In this document: positions 62,918-64,000 of the stretch, piece after piece
Layout of the letters: the number at the start of each line of letters is the position of its first letter
How positions within the stretch are numbered: position 1 is the stretch's first letter
Position numbers and translations under genes: made by a program
The notes under the pieces: generated by a model
What the model was told of the DNA's origin: nothing
What the model saw: the letters and a program-made list of their open reading frames with translations, nothing else
Databases searched by the model: none
Assembly (NCBI RefSeq): GCF_024129865.1
Contig: NZ_JAMYFE010000046.1
Span: 40,612-104,611, forward strand
Source: Stieleria tagensis
GTDB taxonomy: Bacteria > Planctomycetota > Planctomycetia > Pirellulales > Pirellulaceae
Length of the DNA stretch: 64,000 nt
Reading direction: 5' to 3'

Positions 62918-63679
62918 CTACTTGCTGGTCGCCCAGACGGTTCCGTTGACGATCAGGTTCAGAAAAACTGGGTCTTCGAAGGTTTTGTTGGAGTGTCCGT
63001 AGGTCGTGCCGAACACGCGCGCCTTGCCGAATTGGTTGGTCCAAATCACCGGGTGCTTCTTGTTCGTTTTCTCGCTGGTGCTGGTTGCCAGCGACGTGGC
63101 GCTCGGCCAAAGTTTTTCGATCACGTAGAGTTCGTCCAGTTCGATCACATGTCCATCCGGAAAGGACTTCATGATCGGATGGTCGGTGGCGACCACGTCG
63201 ACTTTGTAAGAACTCTGGTGGTCATGCCTTTTGCTGGTCACGCCCAACAGTTTTCGCCAGTCATCGATCTTTGCGTCCCGGTAGGTGTGCATGGCACAGT
63301 GGATCACGACCGCCGGCAGGCCATTGAAGTGTGGGCCGGTGATACTGCGGATGTATTCCGCGTCGGTTGTGGATGCGAAACATTCGTTGTGAATGCAAAC
63401 GTCAAACCCTTTGGCCCAGTCGGTTTCGCCGTAGAAATCGATTTCGGCGTCGGTCCCCGTTCCGCCTTCGTTGACCACCGTCCAGTTGGCCGGCACGCCT
63501 GCCTTTTCAAACGCCAATTGCAACGATTTGGTTTGAAAGTCGTAGTCGTGGCAGCATCCACTGGTGATCAGCAGGATGTTCAGCGGTTTGGGTTCCGGGT
63601 CGGCCGCGTGGGTGGACGCCGACAGGGCACAGGCCAAAGACAGGGCGCACAGAGCGAGGGTGAAATGACGACGAAGCAT
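62918..63679 (-). CDS. ThuA-domain exported protein
   Basis: A 253-residue protein. Signal peptide (residues about 1-25, SASTHAAD). The ThuA (trehalose-utilization-like) class I glutamine-amidotransferase-like fold shows LNILLITSGCCHDYDFQTKS, FDVCIHNECFAST, GLPAVVIHCAMHTYRD and RVFGTTYGHSNKTFEDPVFL. ThuA-type proteins in planctomycetes are exported and occur with sugar-degrading genes; the substrate is unknown. The genuine catalytic set cannot be confirmed by eye. It is convergent with module 2 across the terminator. Confidence 0.88.
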   Translation of the reverse strand: MLRRHFTLALCALSLACALSASTHAADPEPKPLNILLITSGCCHDYDFQTKSLQLAFEKAGVPANWTVVNEGGTGTDAEIDFYGETDWAKGFDVCIHNECFASTTDAEYIRSITGPHFNGLPAVVIHCAMHTYRDAKIDDWRKLLGVTSKRHDHQSSYKVDVVATDHPIMKSFPDGHVIELDELYVIEKLWPSATSLATSTSEKTNKKHPVIWTNQFGKARVFGTTYGHSNKTFEDPVFLNLIVNGTVWATSK

Positions 63680-63844
63680 GGGGCAACCTAAAGTCGTGAA
63701 AGTGGAGCGTCAGAGCAACAGGCCCCGGACGGAGCAGGTTGGTGTGCAGACTTTAGTCGACCGGTGCGTGTTTTCAAAGAATGCTGGCTGGTCGTGTAAA
63801 TCCTCCCGCACGTGTTGGGAGTCTGCGTTTTTATCGCAAACGCA

Positions 63845-63962
63845 TTTTGAAGCCAGCGCTAAACAGCTTGTTCAACTCAAATGACTCGGCAAATTGCCAC
63901 TTCGATCTCTTTACTCTCCCGCGGGGAGGTCGTGCAGCTTCGCGTGCCACCCATTGGGAGAG
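63845..63962 (+). repeat. Dispersed intergenic repeat, copy D
   Basis: The left arm starts TTTTGAAGCCAGCG (63845) and runs through CAAATGACTCGGCAAATT, as at 8665. The right arm 63929-63962 ends GTGCCACCCATTGGGAGAG, the reverse complement of the right arm of copy A (8774-8807). The surrounding 63680-64000 stretch holds no gene I can support. Confidence 0.75.
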
Positions 63963-64000
63963 TCGCATGCACTCAATCTCATCTCTACGCCAACGGCGTT

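Overview
The window looks like a chromosomal stretch of a planctomycete, most likely of the Pirellulaceae (Rhodopirellula-like). The evidence is the gene content: two DUF1559 prepilin-like proteins, DUF1571 and DUF1080 (3-keto-disaccharide hydrolase) proteins, a ThuA protein, an exported sulfatase, a CRTAC1/FG-GAP protein, a XylR-type LacI/AraC hybrid regulator, a planctomycete-type ECF sigma factor, two Ser/Thr kinases and a double-length UvrA. No phage, insertion sequence, CRISPR array, tRNA or rRNA was found. Genes switch strand often, and many pairs share 4-bp ATGA overlaps.

Layout. 1-10.7 kb: exported and envelope proteins: a CRTAC1/TPR lipoprotein running off the left edge, DUF1571, a serine hydrolase, a coupled alpha/beta hydrolase-RND pair, an isoaspartyl peptidase and a DUF1080 protein. 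10.7-13.5 kb: an arsenic set arsR-arsD-arsA with two ArsR-type operators, but no efflux permease or reductase beside it. 13.6-20.2 kb: three uncharacterised proteins, a DUF1559 protein with a small lipoprotein upstream, a DUF885 peptidase-like protein and a decayed AraC fragment. 20.5-27.1 kb: a tightly coupled operon of PTS Enzyme I, GH130, a GT4 fused to a C-terminal domain, and a second GH130. 27.2-32.2 kb: an ECF sigma factor, an NHL-repeat protein and a large CHAT-like protein. 32.5-42.7 kb: the 2140-residue double UvrA, a THUMP-like methyltransferase, a XylR-type regulator and pyrD. 42.7-46.3 kb: a repeat cluster and a glycosyltransferase locus whose two divergent large proteins share an N-terminal four-cysteine region. 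46.4-50.8 kb: a kinase-STAND-FGE-like signalling protein. 51-58.4 kb: a class V aminotransferase, a sulfatase, a DUF2817 peptidase, an M28 peptidase and a small unknown. 58.9-63.7 kb: a second kinase, a second small lipoprotein plus DUF1559 module, and a ThuA protein.

Four intergenic repeats (about 8.7, 42.8, 58.6 and 63.9 kb) share the word GAAGCCAGCG. Two of them hold a long hairpin. The other two share a left arm but carry the right arm in opposite orientation.

The best candidates for something undescribed are: the paired small-lipoprotein/DUF1559 modules, present twice; the shared Cys region on two divergent glycosyltransferases; the stand-alone Enzyme I in a GH130/GT4 operon; the kinase-STAND-FGE protein; and the GAAGCCAGCG repeat family. 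All functional statements come from reading motifs by eye. No database search was run.
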